37,544 nucleotides of DNA from a virus. Below the pieces are notes generated by a model, which ran no database searches, was not told where the DNA came from, and was given only the letters and a program-made list of their open reading frames with translations. The stretch covers positions 1-37,544 of the IMG/VR virus record IMGVR_UViG_3300042938_003015; one strand, written 5' to 3'. Within the stretch, counting starts at the first letter, position 1. The number at the start of each line of letters is the position of its first letter. A program made the position numbers and the translations under genes. Shown here piece by piece: positions 8,743-16,577 of this stretch.

Positions 8743-9420
8743 ATGCCTAGTGAAAAAACATACCTTGGACAGATAGTTGATATTAACGATCCTCTTAAGC
8801 AGGGAAGAGCCAGAGTTTCTGTATTTGGGTTGTTCGATGATTTAGCAGTTGAGAATATACCCTGGGCGGAACAAAATTCGTGTTTATCTTTTGGTGCCAA
8901 TTATGGTGGCGGTAATATAACAGTTCCTAGATTGGGTGCTGTTGTATCTGTTCATTTTGAGGAGGAAAACTACTATAAGATAACATACGATTATATAAAG
9001 GAGCAATCCCATGATATTGCTGCCGAATTGCAAGAAGAAAATTCATACGAGGGAACGCAGTCTCTAGTTTATGATGGTGAAGCTCTCCCTGGTGCGCTTA
9101 AGATAATATACACTAGAAAGAAGGGTCTTGTCATATCCCTTGGCGATGCTAAGGTTCAATTGGATACACAAAATGGTGGTGAGCTTAGAATCGTTGTTAA
9201 AATGGGAGAGGATGAGATACGGATGGAAAAAAAGAAAGTAATCGTAAAGTGTGAAAATATAGAACTTGGAGAAGGTGCTATAGAAAAGCTAGTTAAAGGT
9301 AGTACTTTCTTAAAATATTTCAATACCCACACGCACCCGACCGGAGTAGGTCCATCTGGAACACCCATTGTTAAAATGACTGATAAACAGCACCTAAGTC
9401 AGGTATCAAAAACTAAATAA
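8743..9420 (+). CDS. Baseplate spike protein with OB-fold (gp5/gpV-like), no lysozyme domain
   Basis: A 225-aa protein. Residues 5-85 match the N-terminal OB domain of spike proteins: YLGQIVDINDPLKQGRARV at 7-25, then VFGL at 27-30, a PWAEQ strand start at 40-44, and VPRLGAVVSVHF at 61-72. Residues 105-185 are repetitive short beta strands like those of the triple beta-helix, and residues 196-199 (HTHP) with following Pro/Gly residues resemble the His-x-His metal-binding tip of contractile spikes. T4 gp5 carries a lysozyme domain between OB and helix; none is visible here, so this is a gpV-like membrane-piercing spike. It follows the repeat protein after 2 bases and precedes the next gene by 2 bases. 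Confidence 0.85.
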   Translation: MPSEKTYLGQIVDINDPLKQGRARVSVFGLFDDLAVENIPWAEQNSCLSFGANYGGGNITVPRLGAVVSVHFEEENYYKITYDYIKEQSHDIAAELQEENSYEGTQSLVYDGEALPGALKIIYTRKKGLVISLGDAKVQLDTQNGGELRIVVKMGEDEIRMEKKKVIVKCENIELGEGAIEKLVKGSTFLKYFNTHTHPTGVGPSGTPIVKMTDKQHLSQVSKTK

Positions 9421-9422
9421 TA

Positions 9423-11276
9423 ATGGCAGCAGATTGGGTAACATTCATAACTAAGGTTAGTGATAAATTGGGATCTCAGTCCATTAAATCCTATGATGAA
9501 ATGGCGGATTTTCTTAAAAAGGAATACATCTCTGCGACAGTTGGTAAAGCGGCATCACCCTATGGGGAAATCCACGTCAAGGGAAAGGATAAAGTCATGT
9601 TGGATGGTTTTAAAAAGGGATTTAAGATGCTTTATGAGAAGGGCGATCTATCATTTGAGGATAAGCAAACAAATCCAGAATACGCAGATTTAGATGTGCA
9701 GCCACCTACTGTAGATATATCGGATGCTGCGGATCAGGTGGAACTTGATTTTAGAGATTGGACTGATACAAACAAAGCGACAATACCAGATTTTACATAT
9801 TCACAATTTTTTTCCCAATATCCAAATTTTCCCGCTGATAGGAATCAAGCAGTTATAGAGATAGCTAGAAAAATATTGCATCAATTTGATGGTACTGGTT
9901 CATATTTGCAATGGATGTATTCCTTGAGAACAGGAGCATACAGTAACTGGGGAAATTTAATAATGGATCAGGTGGTGAAATTAATAAAATCTGAAGTTGA
10001 TCGTCCTCTTCAGCCCGGGGATCTTGTTAGAGGTTATGCGAAGTATAGGAACGCCGACACAATATATTTTGTTAAAACGATCGACGGTGGTATTAATGCA
10101 AGCTCATATACCACAACCGAACCTTCTGGATTCAACAGCGGCTTTGGAAATTTCACAAACCAATCGAGTTTAAAATTGAAAGATGCATTTAATTTAATAA
10201 AGGGTGATGTGAATGTAGATAGCATGGACCTTACTAGTTCAGCTATCGGTGTTACTAATAAAGAAAAATACCCCCTTGATAGAAGTGATCTTGTGGAGGG
10301 AAAAATTGTATCCGTATCTGGTTTGGATGGAGCTAAAACAACAAAAATATCAATTTTTAGTAAGCAGTATAATAGAACTTTAATAAAGACACTAATTCCA
10401 GGAACTATAAACAGAAAGCTAGATGTGAAGGAGATTGCTGCAAATTTGCCCTCAGTTTTACTAAGTGATAAATTATTACAAGAACAACATTATGCAAATC
10501 CAAAAAAAATACCTGATTATCTTACCGCTGAATTTATAACCACTTTTACATACTCTGCTAAATATGATACTAAGTATTTGAAGGCCTGGCTGGGGTCAAA
10601 TAATCTTTCGGATTCAATCATAAAGAAAATAGAATCTGAATTTGATGATTCATATCAGTATGCTGATGAAATATTTGGCTTATTTTCTAATAATCTTGCA
10701 AGAAGTGGATTTTTTACTAGAAATATAAATTATCTGGGTGGAAATCAGTCAAATATAAATTATAAATTCAATTTTAATTCAGAAAAGCAACGACGCGATC
10801 GAAATAAAAGAATCGAATATGGAGCGGAGGAGGAAAGATACAGAAATCTTAAAATTAGATGGATCAATGAGATAGCTGAGGAAGCTAGAAAAAACTCAGA
10901 TCTAGATAAGCCCGAGGATCCTTATGATGTTATGGCTAAAGGGGTACTTGATTATTGGAAATCTTGTGCACAAAAACCACTATCAAAGGAACCCGCTGCT
11001 CCACCGTGTGTTATTTCCCTTCCGCAAGGTGGTCTTTACGTTCCTATATATTATGGAAGCCAGACAATGCTTGGTAATAATATGAGAAGAGCTTTCAATA
11101 CAGGAAAAAGATTTAATGAACCATTCGAAAAACCAATTGCTTCCAAATTGGTAGCATCAGCCCTTGCCTATTCTTTTGGTATGCATTTGCTCGAATTAAA
11201 ATTCATTTATCGTGGTGGTATACCTGGTCCGAATGGTCCAGTTCCTATGATTGGCTTTATACCGCTCGTCTACTAA
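9423..11276 (+). CDS. Unknown 617-aa virion-block protein
   Basis: This gene starts 2 bases after the spike gene. The N-terminal 90 residues look helical (for example a segment around FLKKEYISATVGKA). The middle contains Tyr/Trp-rich helices (YLQWMYSLRTGAYSNWGN, about 161-178) and a highly charged helix around residues 455-495 (Arg/Glu-rich). The C-terminal 90 residues have a Pro/Gly-rich loop, then a hydrophobic helix (SKLVASALAYSFGMHLLEL) and a Gly/Pro-rich end. The helix is amphipathic rather than a clear membrane span. No enzyme motif found. Its operon position suggests a baseplate or virion protein. It is the last gene before a spacer holding a promoter candidate. Confidence 0.5.
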   Translation: MAADWVTFITKVSDKLGSQSIKSYDEMADFLKKEYISATVGKAASPYGEIHVKGKDKVMLDGFKKGFKMLYEKGDLSFEDKQTNPEYADLDVQPPTVDISDAADQVELDFRDWTDTNKATIPDFTYSQFFSQYPNFPADRNQAVIEIARKILHQFDGTGSYLQWMYSLRTGAYSNWGNLIMDQVVKLIKSEVDRPLQPGDLVRGYAKYRNADTIYFVKTIDGGINASSYTTTEPSGFNSGFGNFTNQSSLKLKDAFNLIKGDVNVDSMDLTSSAIGVTNKEKYPLDRSDLVEGKIVSVSGLDGAKTTKISIFSKQYNRTLIKTLIPGTINRKLDVKEIAANLPSVLLSDKLLQEQHYANPKKIPDYLTAEFITTFTYSAKYDTKYLKAWLGSNNLSDSIIKKIESEFDDSYQYADEIFGLFSNNLARSGFFTRNINYLGGNQSNINYKFNFNSEKQRRDRNKRIEYGAEEERYRNLKIRWINEIAEEARKNSDLDKPEDPYDVMAKGVLDYWKSCAQKPLSKEPAAPPCVISLPQGGLYVPIYYGSQTMLGNNMRRAFNTGKRFNEPFEKPIASKLVASALAYSFGMHLLELKFIYRGGIPGPNGPVPMIGFIPLVY

Positions 11277-11308
11277 AAAATCCTGCAATTTAAAGGAACT
11301 AAAGATGT

Positions 11309-11316
11309 GATATATA
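11309..11316 (+). promoter_or_regulatory. GATATATA promoter-like motif upstream of the S1/amidoligase unit
   Basis: The octamer GATATATA lies in the 83-bp spacer between the 617-aa gene and the S1-like gene, 43 bases before the ATG at 11360, followed by an AT-rich stretch (GTATAATTAATAG). The same octamer precedes four other unit-leading genes. It could be the -10-like element of a phage late or middle promoter. No -35-like partner is evident. Confidence 0.5.
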
Positions 11317-11359
11317 GTATAATTAATAGTAATGTATAATCATCTAAAAACTAAAAAAA

Positions 11360-12520
11360 ATGAATTCAGATTTCTTAGAAAATTTTGAATGGGAGCTACC
11401 TAACGGATTATCCCTCAATTCTAAAATCAAATCACCGGCAGGATCTAGAATATATTGCCACGAACCTTACGCTGAGGAGCTAGCGAAACTTTATTTTTCG
11501 AGTAATGATAAATTTGAGGGCGGATCTAAGGATCTTTCCGATGGTGGAGTTTACACCTGTACAATCGTAAGTGTTAAAGCTGATGAGGCTCTAGCTCAGA
11601 CTGATTCAGGTCAAACGATTTATATCGATCTCAAAAGGGAGAGAAGAGATGCTGAAAAGTTGAATATAACTGGAATAGGTTTCTATCCTGGTGAAGAACT
11701 TAAAGCAAGAGTTAGAAAAATGAATGGAAGCTATTCAGGTTCCGTTATAGAATATTACATACACAGTCTTAGAGCTGAATTATTTGAGCAAATTAAGAAA
11801 GAAAGCAACGCTTATCTTATTAAGATTATTAGCATTAATAAAGGTGGATATATTGCTGAATTGTCAGGAATTAAATGCTTTATGCCTGGATCATTAGCAG
11901 CTGCAAATAAAATAACCGATTTTGAATCATACATCGGGAAAGAGATGCATGTTATGATTGAAGGTTACGTAGAAGCTAAGGATATATTTATTGTTTCTTA
12001 CAAGAAATACCTTAATAGAATCATGGATTCTAAAATACAGGAGCTTGATCTTACTAAGAAATATAGAGGATATGTTACAGGAACAAGCGATTTTGGTGTG
12101 TTTGTTGAATGGGATGATATTTATACAGGTCTTATTCATAAGACTGAGTTTGCAGAGGGTAACAGTCTATCCGCTCTTTCACCAGGTATAGAAATAGAAT
12201 TCTATGTTAAGGAGATCAAAGACAATAATAGACTGACTCTTACTTTGGACCAACCTCTTGAAAGAAACGTTATTATACAGGATCTTGAATCTCAGGTAAA
12301 TGACGGAACTGTTGAACCGATGGAAGCAAAAGTTAAACATAAAAGAAAGAATGGCGCTCTAGTTGAAATTGGGGAGTTAGGACTTTTAGCGCTAATACCC
12401 CAAGATAAATTGGGTAAGAGAGGAAACAACATAAGGGTCGGTGACGACGTAACTGTAATTCCTTACGAGGTTGAAACCATCTCGGGAAAAATATTCGTTA
12501 AAGTAGTAGATGTCGGATAA
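11360..12520 (+). CDS. S1-like RNA-binding protein with four OB-type repeats
   Basis: A 386-aa protein built from S1-like OB repeats at about residues 63-135, 150-218, 233-298 and 319-385. The third is the most typical: YRGYVTGTSDFGVFVEW at 235-251, GLIHKTEF at 257-264, and a closing strand RLTLTL at 291-296. The second (AYLIKIISINKGGYIAEL, then FMPGSLAA) and fourth (MEAKVKHKRKNGALVEI) keep the same plan. In cells, ribosomal protein bS1 uses such repeats to bring mRNA to the ribosome; an S1-like phage protein could act in translation or RNA metabolism in the cytoplasm. Its end overlaps the start of the amidoligase-like gene by 11 bases. It has its own promoter candidate at 11309. Which RNA it binds cannot be told. 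Confidence 0.8.
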   Translation: MNSDFLENFEWELPNGLSLNSKIKSPAGSRIYCHEPYAEELAKLYFSSNDKFEGGSKDLSDGGVYTCTIVSVKADEALAQTDSGQTIYIDLKRERRDAEKLNITGIGFYPGEELKARVRKMNGSYSGSVIEYYIHSLRAELFEQIKKESNAYLIKIISINKGGYIAELSGIKCFMPGSLAAANKITDFESYIGKEMHVMIEGYVEAKDIFIVSYKKYLNRIMDSKIQELDLTKKYRGYVTGTSDFGVFVEWDDIYTGLIHKTEFAEGNSLSALSPGIEIEFYVKEIKDNNRLTLTLDQPLERNVIIQDLESQVNDGTVEPMEAKVKHKRKNGALVEIGELGLLALIPQDKLGKRGNNIRVGDDVTVIPYEVETISGKIFVKVVDVG

Positions 12521-13916
12521 TAGAACACATTTTGATAAGTTAAATGCACTCAGCTCAGCCGTAATAGGATTCGAATTTGAATTCTACACAGATCTTTTAA
12601 AAGGTAAGGCTGCTGAAGCATTATCCCAGCTTGTCAAAAAGAAAGTTATAGTTTCAGAAAAATATCACTCAAAAACTCCTGTAGATGCTAATAACTTTAA
12701 GTTAGAACCCGATTATTCGGGTGGTAACAAAATGGTAGAGCTTATTACAGGACCACTTCCATATCTGGAGGCAATTCCAATTTTAATAAAAATATTAAAA
12801 TGGATAGACGAGAATGGATGGACAAACGATAGATGTGCATTTCAATTTTCGGTAAGCTTCGATAAAAACAGAAAAGACGTAAAGGATAAAATCGAAACGA
12901 TGGATAAACTTAAGTTTATATTAGGCCTTGATGAAGGTCTAATATACTCTAAGTTTGGTTCGAGAGAGAAGAACGTCTATGCAAAATCTGTAAAAAAAGT
13001 ACTACCTAGAAATAGATTTTCAATACTTGAAAATATCACCACCATAGATCCTAAAATGTATAAAATACCGGAGGACAAATATTATGGTGTAAATTTTACT
13101 AAAATGCCCAAAGGTTATATAGAATTTAGATATCTGGGTAACAGAGATTATCAGAAAAAAATTAAGGATATAAGAGAAATAATAGATTATATAATTCTCT
13201 ATCTTTATGATCTATTAAGTGGTAGAATATCAGGTTATAGCAAACAGGACCTTGCTACTTTGCAGGGAATGATGAATAAATACGCTAAAGTTGTAAGGTC
13301 ATTCAGTGATCCTGATATTTTTTTTAAAAATTATCCAGATTTCCATATATTCATAGATCTCAAAGGCTGGGACGAAAATGTTAAAACGTACTTCTTTGCG
13401 ATAAGAGAAAAAATATTTGATCTCATAGTTGATGGTAATATAACATCATGTTATTTTAATTATGACACGACTACGGGAAGATGCCAGATAAAAGAAGCTA
13501 GAAGTAGGGGAGCATTTGAGATTGAAGGTGTTGATCTTATATTATGTGATATAAAAAATGCAACAGTTAGAAATTGTAATATTTATAACTGCTCAATAAA
13601 AAAATCATGCATCGAGGACTCTGCCATTTTCGGTGGGACCAAGGTTATCTCATCGAAAATCAAAGCAACGATTGTTGATTTTAGTAATGAATTAAAAGAT
13701 TGTTTTATTGATTGTGAAAATAAAAACATAAACTGTAAAATTGTTGGTGGTGTTTTTAGAGGCGGTATACTCGGTGATAATTCGGAGCTTAGCAAAGAAA
13801 CGATGAAGGTAAAAGCTCCAGAGGATATAAGAATGACCAGATTTGTTACTGATAGCAGACTTAAGAATCTTAACGATCAGTACGGTGGTTCAAAGTTCGG
13901 TAATATGAACTACTAA
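12510..13916 (+). CDS. Amidoligase-like enzyme fused to a pentapeptide/beta-helix-like C-terminus
   Basis: A 468-aa protein. Residues 15-300 show the motif order of the Amidoligase_2 type of the COOH-NH2 ligase fold: IGFEFEF at 19-25, a substrate-side MVELITGPLPY at 75-85, a strand FQFSVSFD at 111-118 where relatives often have His-x-His, YGVNF at 192-196 and IEFRYLG at 204-210. Such enzymes are thought to form amide or peptide-like bonds using ATP. Residues about 335-425 are short strands with regularly spaced Cys/Asn/Ile (NCNIYNCSIKKSC at 355-367), like a pentapeptide or right-handed beta-helix repeat. The start overlaps the S1-like gene by 11 bases. The replaced His residues leave open that activity is altered. 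Target unknown. Confidence 0.7.
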   Translation: MSDNRTHFDKLNALSSAVIGFEFEFYTDLLKGKAAEALSQLVKKKVIVSEKYHSKTPVDANNFKLEPDYSGGNKMVELITGPLPYLEAIPILIKILKWIDENGWTNDRCAFQFSVSFDKNRKDVKDKIETMDKLKFILGLDEGLIYSKFGSREKNVYAKSVKKVLPRNRFSILENITTIDPKMYKIPEDKYYGVNFTKMPKGYIEFRYLGNRDYQKKIKDIREIIDYIILYLYDLLSGRISGYSKQDLATLQGMMNKYAKVVRSFSDPDIFFKNYPDFHIFIDLKGWDENVKTYFFAIREKIFDLIVDGNITSCYFNYDTTTGRCQIKEARSRGAFEIEGVDLILCDIKNATVRNCNIYNCSIKKSCIEDSAIFGGTKVISSKIKATIVDFSNELKDCFIDCENKNINCKIVGGVFRGGILGDNSELSKETMKVKAPEDIRMTRFVTDSRLKNLNDQYGGSKFGNMNY

Positions 13917-13930
13917 AATAAAAACTTAAT

Positions 13931-14719
13931 ATGACACAAGACGAATTAATACAGGAAATCACCGATGCATTAAATTTTAGTTGTGCATTACCTTATAGCT
14001 TAAACGCAACTGAAATTGAAAGAATCATAAAAAGAGCTAAAGCCTGGTTTTATGATAATTATCAGTATGCTGTTGAGGATAGGGTTTTTGTTATAGCTAA
14101 TAATATATTTGCTCATCCTGAATTTAAAAGAACACGCCAAATAACACTTCCCAAGTCAATAATAGGTGTATATGAAGTTAGAGAATTAGGTGGATCTGGA
14201 GTATCGGGAACACCGGATAGAGACTTTGGCGATTCTAAATTACTTGGATCTGAATTATTACTTTCCCCCTTCATGGGAGACAATATGGTTTATAGAACTG
14301 TAATGTATTCATACTTTGATCTAGCAAAAGCGTATCAACTGAATACCTTTGCATATAGATATAATAAAAACACAAAAGCATTAACTATATTAGGTAGGGA
14401 TCCGAATAGATCGGGTAAAGGCGGACAACAAGCCCAGCTTGCTCAGGGATTTGGTGTTGGTGGTATTGATGTGTCTGTTAGATGCCATGTTGCTATTCCC
14501 GACGAATATCTTTTTGATGATGAGCTTTTTGTTAGATATTGCATAGCTAAGTCCAAAATATCGCTTTCGCAGATGCTTAGTGTTTTCACGTATAATCTTC
14601 CTGGTGGCGTTACTATAAACGCTAGTGAAATAGGATCTCAGGGAACTACCGAGCTTCAGGAGGTAATGGACATGATAAATGGGGAAAACACAAGTTCTTA
14701 CTTTTTGCAGTGGAATTAA
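13931..14719 (+). CDS. Possible neck/head-tail connector protein
   Basis: A 262-aa protein starting 14 bases after the amidoligase-like gene. The N-terminus is helical (TQDELIQEITDALN, then EIERIIKRAKAWFYDNY), followed by a beta-rich middle with RQITLPKSIIGVYEVREL around residues 64-81 and a Gly-rich loop, and ends in helices. A helical start followed by a small beta domain is seen in connector and neck proteins of tailed phages, and T4-like neck genes lie near baseplate genes, but the match is one of general architecture. It is the last gene before a strong hairpin and an inverted endonuclease gene. Confidence 0.45.
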   Translation: MTQDELIQEITDALNFSCALPYSLNATEIERIIKRAKAWFYDNYQYAVEDRVFVIANNIFAHPEFKRTRQITLPKSIIGVYEVRELGGSGVSGTPDRDFGDSKLLGSELLLSPFMGDNMVYRTVMYSYFDLAKAYQLNTFAYRYNKNTKALTILGRDPNRSGKGGQQAQLAQGFGVGGIDVSVRCHVAIPDEYLFDDELFVRYCIAKSKISLSQMLSVFTYNLPGGVTINASEIGSQGTTELQEVMDMINGENTSSYFLQWN

Positions 14720-14727
14720 CAGTAATC

Positions 14728-14764
14728 TAACGATATTTCTGATAATATATCAGAAATATCGTTA
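14728..14764. terminator. Perfect 17-bp hairpin between convergent genes
   Basis: Arms at 14728-14744 and 14748-14764 pair perfectly around a 3-nt loop (left arm TAACGATATTTCTGATA). On the plus strand it is followed by an AT-rich stretch with five T residues (14769-14773), fitting an intrinsic terminator for the unit ending at 14719. It also sits just beyond the stop of the minus-strand endonuclease at 14772, so it may end both transcripts; the minus-side U tract is poor. Confidence 0.8.
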
Positions 14765-14771
14765 ATTATTT

Positions 14772-16103
14772 TTATATATTTACTAGATTACCTTTGCTAT
14801 CAAATATCATGAATTCAAAATCCATACCCATTTCGAGACATCTTTGCATTTTCATTATATTTTTATCTTCGTGCATTTTATAAGTATATGGGCTTTTAAC
14901 TTCCAATATTTTATTTATTGATTTTATATAGATATCGGGGTAATATCTATTTCCCCCACTGTATATTATTTGGCCGGTTATATTTGATATATCATGCATA
15001 TCTGTAAGTATATCATTCTCTTCGAATTGAGTCAATAATATATCCATTGCAAACTTTTCGTAGCCCTGAAGTTTTATGATTTTTCCACTCGGCAATGTAT
15101 AATCATAATACCTTCTCATTCCTAACATTGCTTTTTCGTGTATTTCTGGGATTCTCATATTGTGTTCAACCCCGTACTTTTCAAGCATTGATTTTTTCAT
15201 AAGATCTATATCCATTAATGCGCACTTAAATCCATATTTTCCAATACTGGTTTTATATTTTTTATCCTTTGTTGATTGGTGGCTTGTTGGATGTTTCCCG
15301 TCCCAATCCAGATTGTACTTCTTTGTGCATTTTTCTCTGAATTGATTTGTGCTGGTATAATATTTAGCACCATGTCTTTCCAGATTAGTCTTCTCTATGC
15401 CTTCTCTATATCCAGGTATATCCCAAGGATTTTCGATACCATATTTATTAAGCATTCCATTTTTGGAACCTTTTACTGTTGCTTTTTTTTTGCAAATTTC
15501 AGAATTACATGCTTTCGAATAGTTTGAATCCTTTTTATCTCGTATTTCAGAGAATTTATTCATAAAGCCATATTTCCTTGGTTTCCCACAAAATTCACAC
15601 AATTCCAACTCCATTTTATTAAAGAATACATGATAGAATCTTTGGGAATCACTTATGTTTGTATATTCTTCATCCAGGAACATAGTCAGCGAAAGCAGTT
15701 GATTTCTGGTATCTGTGTCTCCCGATATTTTTGCTATTAGCGAACCATATCCCTGTTTGCTATTGCCTCTTTCTTTAAAGTCATCTATTAGGCAGCTAAC
15801 TGAACCGCAATGTGTGTAATAGTTTGAATCCTTTTTATCAATCTTATCCGAGAATCTATCATACACTGAAAATTTGGCATTTCTTGCACAGTATTTACAT
15901 TTTATTATGTTGTGCTCATTAAACCATACATGGTAGAATCTTTGTCCTATAGACACATTATCATATTCTGTGTCCAGGTATCGTGTTGATTCCTCTAATT
16001 CTGAGATCATACCTGAATCCCGTTTCATTTTATTTATAAATGGTCCTAAAACTTTGGTTTCCTTATTTTTCTCTTTCTCTATTAATTCTTCTAAATTTTT
16101 CAT
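14772..16103 (-). CDS. Free-standing mobile endonuclease with duplicated zinc-finger modules and PD-(D/E)xK-like nuclease
   Basis: A 443-aa protein on the minus strand inside a plus-strand virion operon. Residues 41-104 and 141-204 are two copies of one module: each has QRFYHV, a CxxC pair (69-72; 169-172), KKDSNY and a second Cys pair (99/104; 199/204), so each can bind one zinc. The middle has repeated segments around KYGIENPWDIPG (220-231) and KYGVEHNMRIPE (309-320), common in phage-borne nuclease-like genes. The C-terminus has RYYPDIYI (387-394) and EVKSPYTY (401-408), a PD...ExK pattern, with E349 in GYEKF as a possible further acidic residue. It probably cuts DNA at a recognition site and spreads like a homing endonuclease. 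It has its own GATATATA motif (16122-16129). Confidence 0.75.
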   Translation of the reverse strand: MKNLEELIEKEKNKETKVLGPFINKMKRDSGMISELEESTRYLDTEYDNVSIGQRFYHVWFNEHNIIKCKYCARNAKFSVYDRFSDKIDKKDSNYYTHCGSVSCLIDDFKERGNSKQGYGSLIAKISGDTDTRNQLLSLTMFLDEEYTNISDSQRFYHVFFNKMELELCEFCGKPRKYGFMNKFSEIRDKKDSNYSKACNSEICKKKATVKGSKNGMLNKYGIENPWDIPGYREGIEKTNLERHGAKYYTSTNQFREKCTKKYNLDWDGKHPTSHQSTKDKKYKTSIGKYGFKCALMDIDLMKKSMLEKYGVEHNMRIPEIHEKAMLGMRRYYDYTLPSGKIIKLQGYEKFAMDILLTQFEENDILTDMHDISNITGQIIYSGGNRYYPDIYIKSINKILEVKSPYTYKMHEDKNIMKMQRCLEMGMDFEFMIFDSKGNLVNI

Positions 16104-16121
16104 ATCTTGGTGTGTTTTCTC

Positions 16122-16129
16122 TATATATC
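16122..16129 (-). promoter_or_regulatory. GATATATA motif upstream of the endonuclease gene (minus strand)
   Basis: Read on the minus strand, GATATATAGAGAAAAC lies 18 bases before the ATG at 16103. The distance matches that of the plus-strand copy at 16174-16181 (17 bases), so the 95-bp spacer holds two divergent promoter candidates of the same type. Confidence 0.45.
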
Positions 16130-16173
16130 ATATTTGAATTTATTATTTTAATTTATCATCGTCAAATTTTATT

Positions 16174-16181
16174 GATATATA
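16174..16181 (+). promoter_or_regulatory. GATATATA motif upstream of the gp25-like gene
   Basis: GATATATAGGATGAATTAAT begins 25 bases before the ATG at 16199. It is the start of a long plus-strand baseplate unit. A leader this short would leave only about ten bases of 5' UTR if the motif is a -10-like element. Confidence 0.5.
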
Positions 16182-16198
16182 GGATGAATTAATTCACT

Positions 16199-16570
16199 AT
16201 GAGAGAAATTTATAATAGAGATCCCAACGATCCAAAGTACAATCCCTACCAACTTGAGGTATCAGATCCTGTGGAGATCTGTACAGGTCAGCTTAAAATG
16301 CTACTACTTACAAACAAAGGGGAAGTTTTAGGCGATCCTAAATTTGGATTGAATTTGGAGGATCTTATTTTTAATCTGGAGCTTTCTGAATATAGTATAA
16401 AAAAGGAACTTGATCTTAACCTTAAGGTCTATGTTCCTCTTTTTGCGGCATTGGGTGGTACATATCAATTGAATTTTTATGTTGGCACACAAAGGGATAT
16501 AGCAACACTTGATTTTAATATAGAATCTGACGGAGGACTTAGTCCGCTGGTTACACTAAAATTAACATAA
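16199..16570 (+). CDS. gp25-like baseplate wedge protein
   Basis: A 123-aa protein of the usual length for the gp25/GPW family. Residues 40-58 (KGEVLGDPKFGLNLEDLIF) match the family core in which a Gly-rich turn leads to an FG pair and an LE helix. A helix at 63-75 and the strand LKVYVP (75-80) follow; the EPR triad seen in many relatives is not clearly present. In T4, gp25 sits in the inner baseplate next to gp6 and gp53 and nucleates sheath contraction. Here the next gene is gp6/J-like, as in other contractile systems. Confidence 0.88.
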   Translation: MREIYNRDPNDPKYNPYQLEVSDPVEICTGQLKMLLLTNKGEVLGDPKFGLNLEDLIFNLELSEYSIKKELDLNLKVYVPLFAALGGTYQLNFYVGTQRDIATLDFNIESDGGLSPLVTLKLT

Positions 16571-16577
16571 CAAAGAA

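Noticed and set aside
9156-9368. 70-aa minus-strand ORF in the spike gene
   Set aside because: Antisense to the spike's beta-helix and metal-tip region; no independent support.
6293-11276. Diversity-generating retroelement acting on a tail gene
   Set aside because: No reverse transcriptase and no template repeat were seen in the window; variability looks like tandem-repeat slippage.
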